In this document: positions 7,053-16,411 of the stretch, piece after piece
Layout of the letters: each line of letters opens with the position of its first letter
How positions within the stretch are numbered: the first letter of the stretch is position 1
DNA from: CAWHHZ01 sp963829355
Lineage (GTDB): Bacteria > Acidobacteriota > Thermoanaerobaculia > Gp7-AA8 > JAHWKK01
NCBI GenBank assembly: GCA_963829355.1
Contig: CAWHHZ010000013.1
Coordinates: 124,001 to 188,000, forward strand
Length of the DNA: 64,000 nucleotides
Reading direction: 5' to 3'
Program-made: the position numbers and the translations under genes
Notes under the pieces: model-generated
Told to the model about the DNA's origin: nothing
The model's input: only the letters and a program-made list of their open reading frames with translations
Databases searched by the model: none

Positions 7053-9356
7053 ATGAACAGCTCGATACGACGAACGCTGTGGACCGTTTTCGGCGCGATC
7101 TTCGTGTTCGTCGTTCTCGCCACGACTCTGAACATCTACGTGCTCCAGAGCGAGCGACGCCAACAGCAGAGAGTGGGGCAGGTCTACGAGCCCCTGCTCG
7201 AGTCGATCATGCAGATGGATAGCTCCGTCAGCTCCATGCTGGCGGCTGCGCGTGCGTTTACCGTCACAGCGAGAACCGAGTTCATCGCCGAGTACGAGCA
7301 GGCGATCAAGAATTTCAACACGACCGCATCGGCGGCACTCGAGCTTGCCAAACAGGATAGGGATCAGGCGCTGGTCCGGCAGATGATGGATCACTTCCAG
7401 GAGCTCAAGCAGCTCTCGGACGAGCAGATCGGCTATTCGAAAACCGCGCAGAGCTACCTTGCCTCAGAGAAGATGCTCGAGGCCGCACAGAAACGACGCT
7501 CCGCATACGACTTCGCCGGAGTATTCATCGAGAGGGAAAGCCTCGACCGGCGGGAGCAGCGCCAGGAGTTGGACAACCTGAGGGTCTTTCAGACGATTCT
7601 GCTCATCGTGCTCAGTCTGGCGATCCTCTTCATGGCAGGCTTTCTCATTCTGCGCATCGAGCGAAGCCTGCAACAGGGGATCGACCGTCAGATACGGAGA
7701 ACGCAGGCGATGGTCGCCGGCATGGCTGACGGCGTCATGCTCGTCGAGGAGGATGGGCGTACAGCCTTCATCAATCCGGCCGGTGAGCGTCTGCTCGGGA
7801 CCCAGGATGTCGGGATCACGATCGAAAAACAACCGAGTCACTACGGGATGTACGACTCGAACGGAAAGATGCTCGACCCGGGGGACATTCCGGCCGCGAG
7901 GGCACTCGGCGCCGGTCGCGAGGTCCATGATCAGGAAGTCAGACTCGAACGTGGAAATCTGACGCCGATCACAGTGCAGATGAGCGCCGTACCGGTGAAG
8001 GAGGATGGAAAGGTCACCGGCGCCATCGTTACCTTCCGCGACATCACTGAACGCCTCCGTCTGCAGGAAGAGATGCAGCTTCAGGCCGAGCGGGCGCAGA
8101 CTCTCGCCGACGCTGGAGCATTCTTCGCCTCGAACATCGATCTCGAGTGGGTGACCAAGGCGATCGCAGAACGCGTCGCAGACGTTCTCGGCGACTGGGC
8201 TGCCGTCGTTCTGCTCGAGGAAGATGGAAAGCGACTCAAGGTTGCAGGGATTCACCATCGGGACATCGCTTCACTCGGTCTGGCCTGGGCCTTCGTCTAC
8301 CGCCAGCCTCTCGTTGCAGGAGAGGGAGTCTTCGGACAGGTGGTGTCGACCGGCTTCCCTTCGCTGGTGACCAACTTCGACTCGGCAACTCAGGCCGAAA
8401 CGCCCGCCAGCTTCGGCTCAGGTCAGAATCTGACGTCGCTGCTGGTTCTTCCCCTCCGTATCCGCGGGAAGGTCGGCGGCGCACTGGCGATCGCGGCGAA
8501 CTCGCCCGAACGGCAGATGAACGAGCAGAAACTGCCGCTCGCGGAGTTGCTCGCAGAGCGCGCCGCACTCGCAATCGATAACGCCCAGCTCTATATCGAA
8601 CAGGTCGATGCCCGGAAGAAGGTGGAAGATCTGTCGCGACTCAAGGACGAGTTCCTCTCGATTGCTTCTCACGAGCTGAGGACTCCGGTGACGTCGATCA
8701 AGGGCTATACACAGCTCGCCAAGACGATGATTCAGGAGGGCGATCAGCCGACCTCCCAGGAGTACCTCGACGTCGCGCTCGATCAGATCGACCGCATGTC
8801 GAGGCTGATCCTGGAACTGCTCGACGTGTCGAGAATCGAGACCGGTCGTCTCGAAATCCGCCCTGAGGAGATCATCTGGAACAGCTTCGTGGAGGGAGTG
8901 GTCGAGCGCTACGAGATGGCGATCGACGAGCGCCAGTTCATCTTTATGCGCGACCCAACGGATCTGGTCGTCTCGGGTGATCGGGATCGACTCGAGCAGG
9001 TGCTCGGGAATCTGATCGAGAACGCCTGCAAGTATTCCGAGGAGGGGGAGCCGGTCGAGGTGTCGGTCAAGGTCGAGAGCGGATCGGTACTGACGTCCGT
9101 ACGGGATCATGGAATCGGCATTCCGCAGGATGAGATCAGTCAGGTATTCGAGCGTTTTCACCGGGGCCGTCAGGTGTCATCACGAAACTACGGAGGTCTC
9201 GGTCTCGGTCTCTACATCACGCGCCAGATCGTCGAGAGGCATCAGGGCGCGATCTGGGTCGAGTCGACCGAGGGAATCGGAACGAGCTTCCACGTAAGGC
9301 TGCCGGCCTCCGAGGCCATCGCTTCAGATGATCAGGAGACCTCGGCTGCCGTCTGA
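7053..9356 (+). CDS. Membrane sensor histidine kinase with PAS and GAF domains
   Basis: The ATG at 7053 (MNSSIRRTLW) begins a good transmembrane helix; the frame is open further upstream but the translation there is arginine-rich and unlike a protein start. Order: TM1 (about 8-28), a helical extracytoplasmic domain with heptad-like character, TM2 (ILLIVLSLAILFMAGFLIL, near 190-210), PAS, GAF, HisKA with SHELRTP (phospho-acceptor His near residue 539), and HATPase with N box (ENACKYS), DHGIGIP and GLGLGLYI. No response regulator is adjacent, so it is probably an orphan. Its last 25 bp overlap convergently with the 3' end of trmFO. Confidence 0.9.
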   Translation: MNSSIRRTLWTVFGAIFVFVVLATTLNIYVLQSERRQQQRVGQVYEPLLESIMQMDSSVSSMLAAARAFTVTARTEFIAEYEQAIKNFNTTASAALELAKQDRDQALVRQMMDHFQELKQLSDEQIGYSKTAQSYLASEKMLEAAQKRRSAYDFAGVFIERESLDRREQRQELDNLRVFQTILLIVLSLAILFMAGFLILRIERSLQQGIDRQIRRTQAMVAGMADGVMLVEEDGRTAFINPAGERLLGTQDVGITIEKQPSHYGMYDSNGKMLDPGDIPAARALGAGREVHDQEVRLERGNLTPITVQMSAVPVKEDGKVTGAIVTFRDITERLRLQEEMQLQAERAQTLADAGAFFASNIDLEWVTKAIAERVADVLGDWAAVVLLEEDGKRLKVAGIHHRDIASLGLAWAFVYRQPLVAGEGVFGQVVSTGFPSLVTNFDSATQAETPASFGSGQNLTSLLVLPLRIRGKVGGALAIAANSPERQMNEQKLPLAELLAERAALAIDNAQLYIEQVDARKKVEDLSRLKDEFLSIASHELRTPVTSIKGYTQLAKTMIQEGDQPTSQEYLDVALDQIDRMSRLILELLDVSRIETGRLEIRPEEIIWNSFVEGVVERYEMAIDERQFIFMRDPTDLVVSGDRDRLEQVLGNLIENACKYSEEGEPVEVSVKVESGSVLTSVRDHGIGIPQDEISQVFERFHRGRQVSSRNYGGLGLGLYITRQIVERHQGAIWVESTEGIGTSFHVRLPASEAIASDDQETSAAV

Positions 9357-10669
9357 GGGAGCCCACGCCCGTCGGCAAACGCGGCAACGGTCGACAGAGC
9401 GAGCTCGACCTGCTTGTCTCTCCGTAACTTCTTCCGCTTCTCCTCAATCTTGTTCTCGATCAGCGCCCAGGTGACGTTCGACGGTTGATAGTGCTCCGGT
9501 GACGACATTGAAACGTGTCTGCCGAGCGCGCCGAGCGCCGTGTAGAACGGGAAGGGTTCCGGTTCCACACCTCTCGAGAGGGCATCCAGGTAGCGAGCGA
9601 CGAGAAGGCCGGTGGCGGCGGACTCCACATACCCCTCGACTCCGGTGATCTGCCCGGCGAAAAAGATCGACTTGTCCGAGAGCAGCCGGAACGTGGCATC
9701 GAGATGTGTCGGGCCGTTGATGAAGGTGTTCCGGTGAAGCGATCCCCATCGCGCCACGACGCAGTTCTCCAGCCCGGGGATCATCGACAGAATCCGCTTC
9801 TGTTCAGGGATCTTCATCTTCGTCTGAAAGCCGACGAGGTTGAAGTACTCATCCGAGAGATCCTCTTTCCGGAGCTGCACGACCGCCCACGGTCTCTCGC
9901 CAGTTTCCGGATGCTCGAGACCAACCGGTTTCATCGGACCGTAGCGGAGCGTCTCCGGACCGCGGGAAGCGATCTCCTCGATCGGCAGGCACCCTTCGAA
10001 ATGAACGGCGTTCTCGAAATCGTGAACCGGAAACTGCTCGGCACCGAGCAGTGCTTCGATGAAGCCTTCGTACTGCTCCTTCGACATCGGCGCGTTGAGA
10101 TAGTCCCGGGTCTCGCCTTTGTCGTATCGCGACTTCCAGTAGAGCTTCGAATAATCGAGTGAGTCTGCCGCGAGAATGGGTGCGATGGCGTCATAGAAGT
10201 AGAGGCCGTCGTTGCCGAGGGCGGACGAGATCGCCTGGTGCAGGGGAGAGCTCGTGAGAGGGCCTGTCGCGACGACGAGAAAATCGGCATCGCCGGCGTC
10301 GAGATCGACCGCTTCGCTCCGGACGATCCGGATGTTTTCGGAGGCTTCGATTGCCGCATTGATCCCGGCAGAGAATCGGTCGCGATCGACGGCAAATGCG
10401 CCGCCTGCCGGCACCCGTGCTTCGCTCCCTACGCGCATGACGAGCGAGTCGAGGATCCGCATCTCCTCCTTGAGGAGTCCCACTGCATTGTGGACGGCGT
10501 CAGCCCGGAAGGAGTTGGAGCAGACGAGCTCGGCGAGATTACCGCTCTTGTGAGCCGCGGTCGTTGTGGAGGGTCTCATCTCGACGAGCTCGACCTCGTG
10601 ACCGCGCAGCGCGAGCTGCCAGGCGCATTCCGAGCCGGCAAGTCCCCCGCCGATGATCCGCACCTTCAT
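9332..10669 (-). CDS. trmFO: Folate-dependent tRNA m5U54 methyltransferase TrmFO
   Basis: The 445-residue flavoprotein starts with the dinucleotide-binding motif (IIGGGLAGSECAWQLALRG) and has the TrmFO signatures ELVCSNSFRAD, which carries a conserved cysteine, and GYVESAATGLLVARY near the C terminus. It uses 5,10-methylenetetrahydrofolate and FADH2 to form ribothymidine at position 54 of tRNA. It starts 2 bp after the DUF3467 gene ends, so the two are cotranscribed. A tRNA-Pro gene lies just upstream on the same strand. Confidence 0.96.
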   Translation of the reverse strand: MKVRIIGGGLAGSECAWQLALRGHEVELVEMRPSTTTAAHKSGNLAELVCSNSFRADAVHNAVGLLKEEMRILDSLVMRVGSEARVPAGGAFAVDRDRFSAGINAAIEASENIRIVRSEAVDLDAGDADFLVVATGPLTSSPLHQAISSALGNDGLYFYDAIAPILAADSLDYSKLYWKSRYDKGETRDYLNAPMSKEQYEGFIEALLGAEQFPVHDFENAVHFEGCLPIEEIASRGPETLRYGPMKPVGLEHPETGERPWAVVQLRKEDLSDEYFNLVGFQTKMKIPEQKRILSMIPGLENCVVARWGSLHRNTFINGPTHLDATFRLLSDKSIFFAGQITGVEGYVESAATGLLVARYLDALSRGVEPEPFPFYTALGALGRHVSMSSPEHYQPSNVTWALIENKIEEKRKKLRRDKQVELALSTVAAFADGRGLPQTAAEVS

Positions 10670-10671
10670 CG

Positions 10672-10983
10672 TCAGTTCGAGGGCTCGTTCGGGTCGAAGG
10701 TCTGGGCCGCCCCGGCAGGGCCGAAATCCATCCGGATCTCGCCGAACTTCTGCTCGTAGAGTCCGATGTTCTGCGCGAGAGCCTGAAGGAGCTGCTTCGC
10801 GTGGAGTGGCGTCATGATGATCCGTTCGTGGATCCGCACGTCAGTCTTCCCCGGAACGATCCGGCCGAGATCGAGGACGAACTCACTCGGCGAGTGGATG
10901 ATGTTCGCGAAATTGATGTACTTCCCCTGGGAGACCGAGTCGTCGATCGTCACCTGTAGCTGCTGCTTCTTCTGCTGATTCAA
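10672..10983 (-). CDS. DUF3467 family protein
   Basis: I start this gene at a TTG at 10983 because GGAGG sits 5 bp upstream; no ATG occurs before the tRNA gene on this strand. The product of 103 residues reads LNQQKKQQLQVTIDDSVSQG and continues with YINFANIIHSPSEFVLDLG, GKTDVRIHERIIMTP and a helix HAKQLLQALAQNIGLYEQKF, which is the DUF3467 pattern. Biochemical function is unknown. It is 2 bp upstream of trmFO. Confidence 0.85.
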   Translation of the reverse strand: MNQQKKQQLQVTIDDSVSQGKYINFANIIHSPSEFVLDLGRIVPGKTDVRIHERIIMTPLHAKQLLQALAQNIGLYEQKFGEIRMDFGPAGAAQTFDPNEPSN

Positions 10984-11093
10984 GAGAACCTCCAGGTGCC
11001 TTCCAAGCCGAGAGGCCGAGGAGTTATTTCGCTCGTATGTCAGCGCGGGGCGTGACTGGTCGAGCCAGGTGAAGAGATGTGGGGAGGGAAAGT

Positions 11094-11170
11094 TGGTCGG
11101 GCAGGGGGGATTTGAACCCCCGACCACCTGAACCCCATTCAGGTACGCTACCAGGCTGCGCTACTGCCCG
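11094..11170 (-). tRNA. tRNA-Pro (anticodon GGG)
   Basis: The minus strand has acceptor CGGGCAG/CTGCCCG, anticodon stem CCTGA/TCAGG around loop ATGGGGT (GGG), T-loop GGTTCAAATCC and an encoded CCA (complement of 11094-11096). Confidence 0.95.
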
Positions 11171-11362
11171 AACCGAGACGGCGGATCGTATCACGCCTGC
11201 GCGACCCGTCGTCGTTCGAACTACTTGCGCGCAGAAGAGATCGTGAGCGTTGGGGACCCGCTTCACCTGCGACGCGTCCGATACGAACACTCTCTGCGCC
11301 CGATTCGTTCCCGATTGCTGATCGCAGGCCGCCGGACTCCTCGCTCCTCTGAAAACCCGGCT

Positions 11363-11493
11363 GTCATCCTGAGCCGCCGGATCCGCGAAGCGGGGGAGGA
11401 CGGTCGAAGGATCGCGTACGGCCCGACTGTGGGGCCGGAAAGACCGCGGAAGTCAGGACGCACCCGATCCTTCGCTGGCGCCATCAGGATGAC
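11363..11493. repeat. R1 intergenic repeat copy
   Basis: The copy starts GTCATCCTGAGCCGCCGGAT and ends TCGCTGGCGCCATCAGGATG, with internal GGTCGAAGGATCGCGTACGG and CGATCCTTCGCTGG as inverted partners. The rest of 11171-11528 shows nothing convincing. Confidence 0.85.
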
Positions 11494-11528
11494 AGCCGTC
11501 TCTTGCACTCCCACGGCCCGGTAGCGAC

Positions 11529-12429
11529 CTAAGCTACCGGCGGGAACGATTCGAGACTTCGCGCCCAGACGATGAGCCGGCGGTCGATCGAGACGTCAGA
11601 GGGCTCCGGATCGACGTGAATCGTCTCGACGTCCCGGGAGGCTTCCCTGATCCGCTCTTCCAGCTCTTCGAGGTCCCGCAGCCAGTGCTTTCGGTGCTGT
11701 CTGATTTTTTCGATGAGATCCGATTCCATCGGGTTCGAGGCCACTGGTGGCGTGGGCTCACGTCCGCTGAGGATGTCGTGGACCATCTGGCCCCAGGGGA
11801 ATGCCGGTGCCTCTTCCGAGCCGCTCGTTCCCGCATTCGGGTCGTCGTCGAGAGACGCCTTGTGCTCACGCTCGTAACGTTCTCTCACCTGCTCCATCTT
11901 CAGCCGGAATGTCGCTTCGAGCCGATCGTACTCGACGGATGACTGCTCCCGAACGGTCAGCGTGCAACGTTCGATGAAGGATTCCCGCGACTCGCCCGGC
12001 TCGGAGAGAAGGCCCAGGCTCGGATTCTGGAACAACGTGAGTCGCTCGCTGTTCAGCGATCTGCTGTCGGATCTCGCTCATCGCCTCATCCGCGACTCTG
12101 ATTGCAGACTCGACGTTGCGGGCATCCGGAGAGATGAGCGGAGATGTGGGGATCAGCTCGAGATCCTCGTCGACGAATCGCCGCAGAAGGCCCCATTCAA
12201 CACGCTCGGATTCGGTTTTGATCGGTACGATGAACAGGCGGCTGGCCGTGTGGACGGCTCCCCGGCGGCTCGCATCGAAGGTCACGGAGGCCTCAGCCAT
12301 CAGATACGGCTTTCGTGCGTTGGCGCCGTCAGCCGCGACCCACAGCTCCTCGATCGTTTCATCGGAGACGCGAGTGCGGATCCGCCAGCTCGCCTGTTTG
12401 CGCGAGGTCAGCGAATCGTCGGGGCTCAT
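11529..12429 (-). CDS. Unknown protein fused to or overlapping the GHMP kinase, frameshifted
   Basis: From an ATG at 12429 the minus strand encodes MSPDDSLTSRKQASWRIRTR and continues through a conserved-looking region (RRFVDEDLELIPTSPLISP) and a helix (AMSEIRQQIAEQ). Near 12041-12052 the frame changes, and the continuation (RLTLFQNPSLGLLSEPGE) enters a long charged coiled-coil region and ends at 11529. Adding one GA unit to the CGAGCG run restores a single frame. No stop separates this part from the GHMP kinase, so it is either a C-terminal extension or a separate gene whose start overlaps the kinase end. I do not recognise the family. Confidence 0.5.
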
Positions 12430-13420
12430 GGTTTCCAGCCCATAGGGGACCGGGACGACCGGAACAGTCACGCCGGGAGCATCCGAAAGAGTCTCGATGA
12501 CCTCGTCACGACGCTCCGGATCGACGATCATCACGACACAGCCGCCGCCGCCCGCGCCGCACACCTTGGCTCCGATTGCGCCGGAGCTCATGGCGAGCTC
12601 GATGATCCGGTCGATCTCCGGTGTGCTCACCTCATCGATCAGCGCCTTCCGGTTCTCCCACTCTTCTGCGAGAAGCTCCCCGACGAGAACGAGATCGTGA
12701 GATTCGAACGCCTGCTCCATTTTGTTTGCAGTCGACGCGATGCGGGCGAGACCATCGCGGACTCTGGTATCGCCGTCGAGAAAGCGCTTGTAGATTTCCC
12801 AGTTGTTCGTGCCGGAGAAGTGGGAGATGCCGCTGTAGTGGATCACCAGGTGCCGCGCAAGCTCCTGGAGAGGGAGCGAGAGCTGCTGGCGTACGATCCG
12901 CCCGGGCTCGAGACGGAGCGATGCGAGACCTCCGAAGATGGGGGGGTAGTAGTCCTGGATACCGGCCGGGATGCCGATCAGCCTCGTTTCGAGGTCTCTC
13001 ACGAGCGGCACCAGATCTTCCCCCTCGATCGGCTGGCCCACAATCTCGGAAACCGCTCGTCAGAAGCGCCACCGAGAGCGCCGATGAGGCTCCGAGTCCC
13101 GATCCTCTCGGGGCATCGGACCGTGTCGCGACACGAACACCGCTGAGGCGGAAATGATCGAGTACCTGATAGACCAGCGCTGCCTTCGGATCGTTCGCAA
13201 GCTCCTGGAACGAGTGGTATCTCTGCCGGTAGTCGAGATCGAGGAGAGCGACTTCGATCAGGTTGTCGTCCTCGAGCTTCGTAATCTCACACTCTGCGTG
13301 GTACGAGATCGCGACGTTGACGGTACAAGCGCGGCTCTGGAACAGATGGAGAGGCCACAGATCGAGAGTTCCGCCGGCAAGATCTGCCCGCATCGGAACC
13401 CGTACGAGTACTTTTCTCAT
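12430..13420 (-). CDS. GHMP-family sugar kinase, frameshifted
   Basis: The N-terminal part (VLVRVPMRADLAGGTLDLWP) and the ATP loop RGSGLGASSALSVALL lie in one frame, and the rest (EIVGQPIEGEDLVPLVRDLE, IPAGIQDYYPPIFGG, then the motif 3 loop CGAGGGGCVVMIV) in another. The switch is near 13052-13060 (ACGAGCGG), and adding a GC there gives a continuous LLTSAVSEIVGQ. Members phosphorylate sugars such as D-glycero-D-manno-heptose 7-phosphate, fucose or galactose; the GGTLDLWP loop suggests the heptose/fucose kinase group. The start overlaps the M23 gene stop by ATGA. About 330 residues precede the unknown C-terminal part. Confidence 0.75.
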
Positions 13421-14742
13421 GGGGTATGGTTGCTGGCGATCAGCGTGCTCTCAGTGCCGTCTGTTGCCGGAAACTCTTCGAGCTGGGCCGTGAGGCTCTG
13501 CACTCTCTCGAGGAATTGAGCGAGCTCGACCTTGCCCAGCGGGTCAGGCGTGACGGACCGAAGCTCGAGAGGATTGATGAATTTTCCGTCTTCCTTGACA
13601 CGGTAGTCGAGATGGGGAGCGGTGGACATGCCGGTCGAGCCAACATAACCGATCATCTGGCCCTGCTCGACCTTCGCTCCCTTCTTGAGTCCATCCGCGA
13701 ACTTCGACAGGTGCAGATACCACGTCTCGAGATTTCGCGTGTGCCGGACCCGGACGTAGTTGCCCTCGCCGCGGCTGCGGGACGCGTGCACGATGACGCC
13801 ATCAGCAGTGGTCATGACTGGCGTTCCGGTGGGTGCGCCGTAATCGATTGCCAGATGGGGACGATACGTCTTGAGAATCGGATGAAATCTCTTGTGAGTG
13901 AAACCGGAAGTGACGCGCGGGAACTTGAGAGGGGCCTTGAGAAACTGCTTCTTCACGGGCCGGCCGTCCCGCGTGAAGTATCCGGAAATGCCATCCTGAG
14001 AGAGGTTGTAGAAGCCTTCGTACGAGTTTCCCTGGTGCTCGAAGCGTGCCGCGATCACCGGCCCGTATCCGACGAAGTCGTCACCGCGGAACCGCTTCTC
14101 CACGATCGCGCGGAACCGGTCGCCCTTCTGAAGACGGAAAAAGTCGATATCCCACTGAAAGACGTCATGCATCCCGTCGATCAGCAGCGGGCTCTCGCCT
14201 GCGGCGATCAGGGTGTCGTAGAGCGTCGTCTCGATCACGCCACTCACCGCGATCTCCTCCGAGCGCTCCTCGGCCTGTCTCGACCTGACGCTGAATCCGT
14301 CCTGGCGTCGCACTCCGGTGATCTCGCCCCATCCCCTGACCTTGAGGCCGACTCGGTCGATCTCTGCGTTCGAACCGTACCGGAACTGGAAGAGCTCGCC
14401 GATACGGAGCTGGGTGGGATCGATTGCCTTGGAGAATTCGCGGGCGAGCTCGAGTGCATCGCCACGACTGCATCCGCCTTCGACGAATATCGTCTCGAGC
14501 GTATCGCCAGGTCGCACTTCGCGATAGAAGGTGTGCGCCTGAAGAGGTTCCCCGGGCTGCTCGAGCATCTCGTATCTGATCTCGGGGGTTCCGGCCCAGT
14601 CTGTGGAGGCCACCGTACCCGAGGATGGACTGATCATGACGAGGAGCAGGATCCCGACAATGCCGACCGGCGCGAAAGCAAACCAGTTCGGGCCCTTACG
14701 CTGCGTCCTCACACCCATTCCACCCTCCCGCAGTCGTCTCAT
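13417..14742 (-). CDS. M23 family peptidoglycan endopeptidase with N-terminal anchor
   Basis: After a basic N terminus and one membrane-spanning segment (FAPVGIVGILLLVMI) comes a LysM/OapA-like region (REVRPGDTLETIF), then an M23 (LytM) domain. Its zinc motifs are HLAIDYGAPTG (HxxxD) and HLDYR, with the usual VRHTRNLETWYLHLSKFA strand between them. Members cut cross-links in peptidoglycan. I start it at the ATG at 14742, six bases after AGGAG; a TTG two codons earlier abuts the ribosome-binding site. The last 4 bp overlap the GHMP kinase start. Confidence 0.9.
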   Translation of the reverse strand: MRRLREGGMGVRTQRKGPNWFAFAPVGIVGILLLVMISPSSGTVASTDWAGTPEIRYEMLEQPGEPLQAHTFYREVRPGDTLETIFVEGGCSRGDALELAREFSKAIDPTQLRIGELFQFRYGSNAEIDRVGLKVRGWGEITGVRRQDGFSVRSRQAEERSEEIAVSGVIETTLYDTLIAAGESPLLIDGMHDVFQWDIDFFRLQKGDRFRAIVEKRFRGDDFVGYGPVIAARFEHQGNSYEGFYNLSQDGISGYFTRDGRPVKKQFLKAPLKFPRVTSGFTHKRFHPILKTYRPHLAIDYGAPTGTPVMTTADGVIVHASRSRGEGNYVRVRHTRNLETWYLHLSKFADGLKKGAKVEQGQMIGYVGSTGMSTAPHLDYRVKEDGKFINPLELRSVTPDPLGKVELAQFLERVQSLTAQLEEFPATDGTESTLIASNHTP

Positions 14743-14773
14743 CTTCAACTCCTATTTGTTTCCGAAATGAACT

Positions 14774-15642
14774 TCAGCAAGATTCTACCAGAGTGCTCAG
14801 TGCGGAGTCAGTCTCTGGAGAGAGGCTTTGAAAGCTTCCCCGGTTCGCGAGCGCGGCCGACTGATCGATCGGCGTGTAGCCGGACGGGATCATGAACTGC
14901 TCAGGATCGGGCTCAGCCCTGCCGACCTTCGTCACCACCAGCTCGGTCGTCACCCGTCTCGACTGCTGCACCTGGAGTTTCGAGTTTTTTGGCAGATGCT
15001 GGTCGCTCACCGTGGTCGTAATGGTGGATACCTGCCGGAGTGGAAATCCCGAGGCTTCTGTCGTCTCAGCCTCGATCAGCCGGTCGATCCCGGATCTCCC
15101 GAGCGGGGTGCATTCCCTGCGAAGTAGAGAGCACTGACATCGCCGAACGCGTCGGTGGTCCATTTGTCGATCACGGTCTCGACGTGCTGCACGAGGGGAA
15201 CGGGTCCCAGAGAGATCGAGACCTCATATTTGGCCGTCACGCGGAAATGATCGGTCGGGTAGCCCGCGACCACCGGACCTGGTCCCAGATTCTTCGTGTC
15301 CAGGGAGAGGTTGGTGATCTGGAAGTCGACGCCGCGGAGACTTTCCGAGAGCTCGGGGTTTGCATGGACGAGATACGTCTTCGACTCCGGGTCCACGTAG
15401 ATCATGTCGCGGCCACCGTGGCGCGCGATTACCCAGGTGCCCGCTCCCGATGTCGATTCTTTTGAGTAATTGACGCGGCTCCTGCCCTCGTCGAGATAGA
15501 CACTGCCGACCACGACCTTCGGCTGCTGCGTGGGCGGATCCATCTTCGTGATCTGCTGGAACTCGTAGCGGATCGGTCCAGAGGCACCGATCGCAGGAAT
15601 GGCGAGAATGGCAGCGACTGCTGCAAGTAAGATCTTTCGCAT
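14774..15642 (-). CDS. Exported protein of unknown function, frameshifted
   Basis: The start MRKILLAAVAAILAIPAIGA is a clear signal peptide. The mature part carries repeated beta-rich segments (GSVYLDEGRSRVNYSKEST, DMIYVDPESKTYLVHANPEL, GYPTDHFRVTAKYEVSIS) that resemble the DUF4412-type periplasmic fold; this is a guess from pattern. Near 15110-15118 the frame shifts, and the sense continues as TPLGRSGIDRLIEAETTEAS and ends at PSGYTPIDQ plus a short tail. One extra A or G in the GGGAA run would restore it. It is divergent from lolA, with 78 bp between starts. Confidence 0.65.
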
Positions 15643-15720
15643 CGTTCCGGAATGACCTCCGGCAATCCAGTATAGCCTTATTTGGAATTTAGCCAAATCG
15701 GCGCATTGTTGCCGCACCCG

Positions 15721-16407
15721 ATGCAGAAGCCGATCATTCATCTCTTCCTCCTTCTCGCGATCGTGAGCGCCTTCCCTCTGTCGGCAGACAGCAGGATCAA
15801 GGGAACGAAGATCGAGGAGGTCCTCGCCGAGGTGGACGCCCGCCAGAAGAGTGTCGAGTCGCTGAAGGCGACCTTCCGGCAGACCAAGGAAGTCGGTCTG
15901 CTGGCAGAGCCGGAAGTGTCGACGGGCGTCTTCCTCTACCAGAAGCCGAACCGGGTTCTATGGAAGTACCTCGAGCCCCGCGCCGTCACCATGGTGATTG
16001 CAGACGGCTCGATGACCACCTGGTATCCCGAGCTGCAGAAAGCGGAAAAGATGGAGGTCAAGAGCTTCGAGGACCGGATCTTCCGCTACATGGGTGCCGG
16101 AACCGGAGCGATCCGCGAGCTCGGCAAGTATTTCGATTTCCGCTTCATCGAGGACCACAAGAGCAATCAGTTCATTCTCGAGCTCGAGCCGAAGACGCGC
16201 GCTCTGGAGAAGAGAATCAAATCGATCACCATCTGGATCGACGGGAAGAGCTATCTCACCACGGGCTTCGAGTATGTGGAGGGAGACGGCGATCTCACGA
16301 GATTCGAGTTTTCCGACGTCCAGATGAACCCGAAGCTCACCGCTGGCTCCTTTCAGCTCGACATCCCGAAGAACGTAAAGATCGAGACCGTCCGTCTGGA
16401 CCGGTGA
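15721..16407 (+). CDS. LolA-like outer-membrane lipoprotein carrier
   Basis: A signal peptide (MQKPIIHLFLLLAIVSAFPL) precedes a 200-residue LolA fold: an N-terminal helix (VEVDARQKSVESLKATFRQT region), then GVFLYQKPNRVLWKYLEP, VIADGSMTTWYPELQKAE and a late strand TRFEFSDVQMNPKL. LolA carries lipoproteins across the periplasm. I start at 15721 rather than 15682 because the shorter form has a normal signal peptide. It is followed 4 bp later by tgt. Confidence 0.82.
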   Translation: MQKPIIHLFLLLAIVSAFPLSADSRIKGTKIEEVLAEVDARQKSVESLKATFRQTKEVGLLAEPEVSTGVFLYQKPNRVLWKYLEPRAVTMVIADGSMTTWYPELQKAEKMEVKSFEDRIFRYMGAGTGAIRELGKYFDFRFIEDHKSNQFILELEPKTRALEKRIKSITIWIDGKSYLTTGFEYVEGDGDLTRFEFSDVQMNPKLTAGSFQLDIPKNVKIETVRLDR

Positions 16408-16411
16408 TCGG

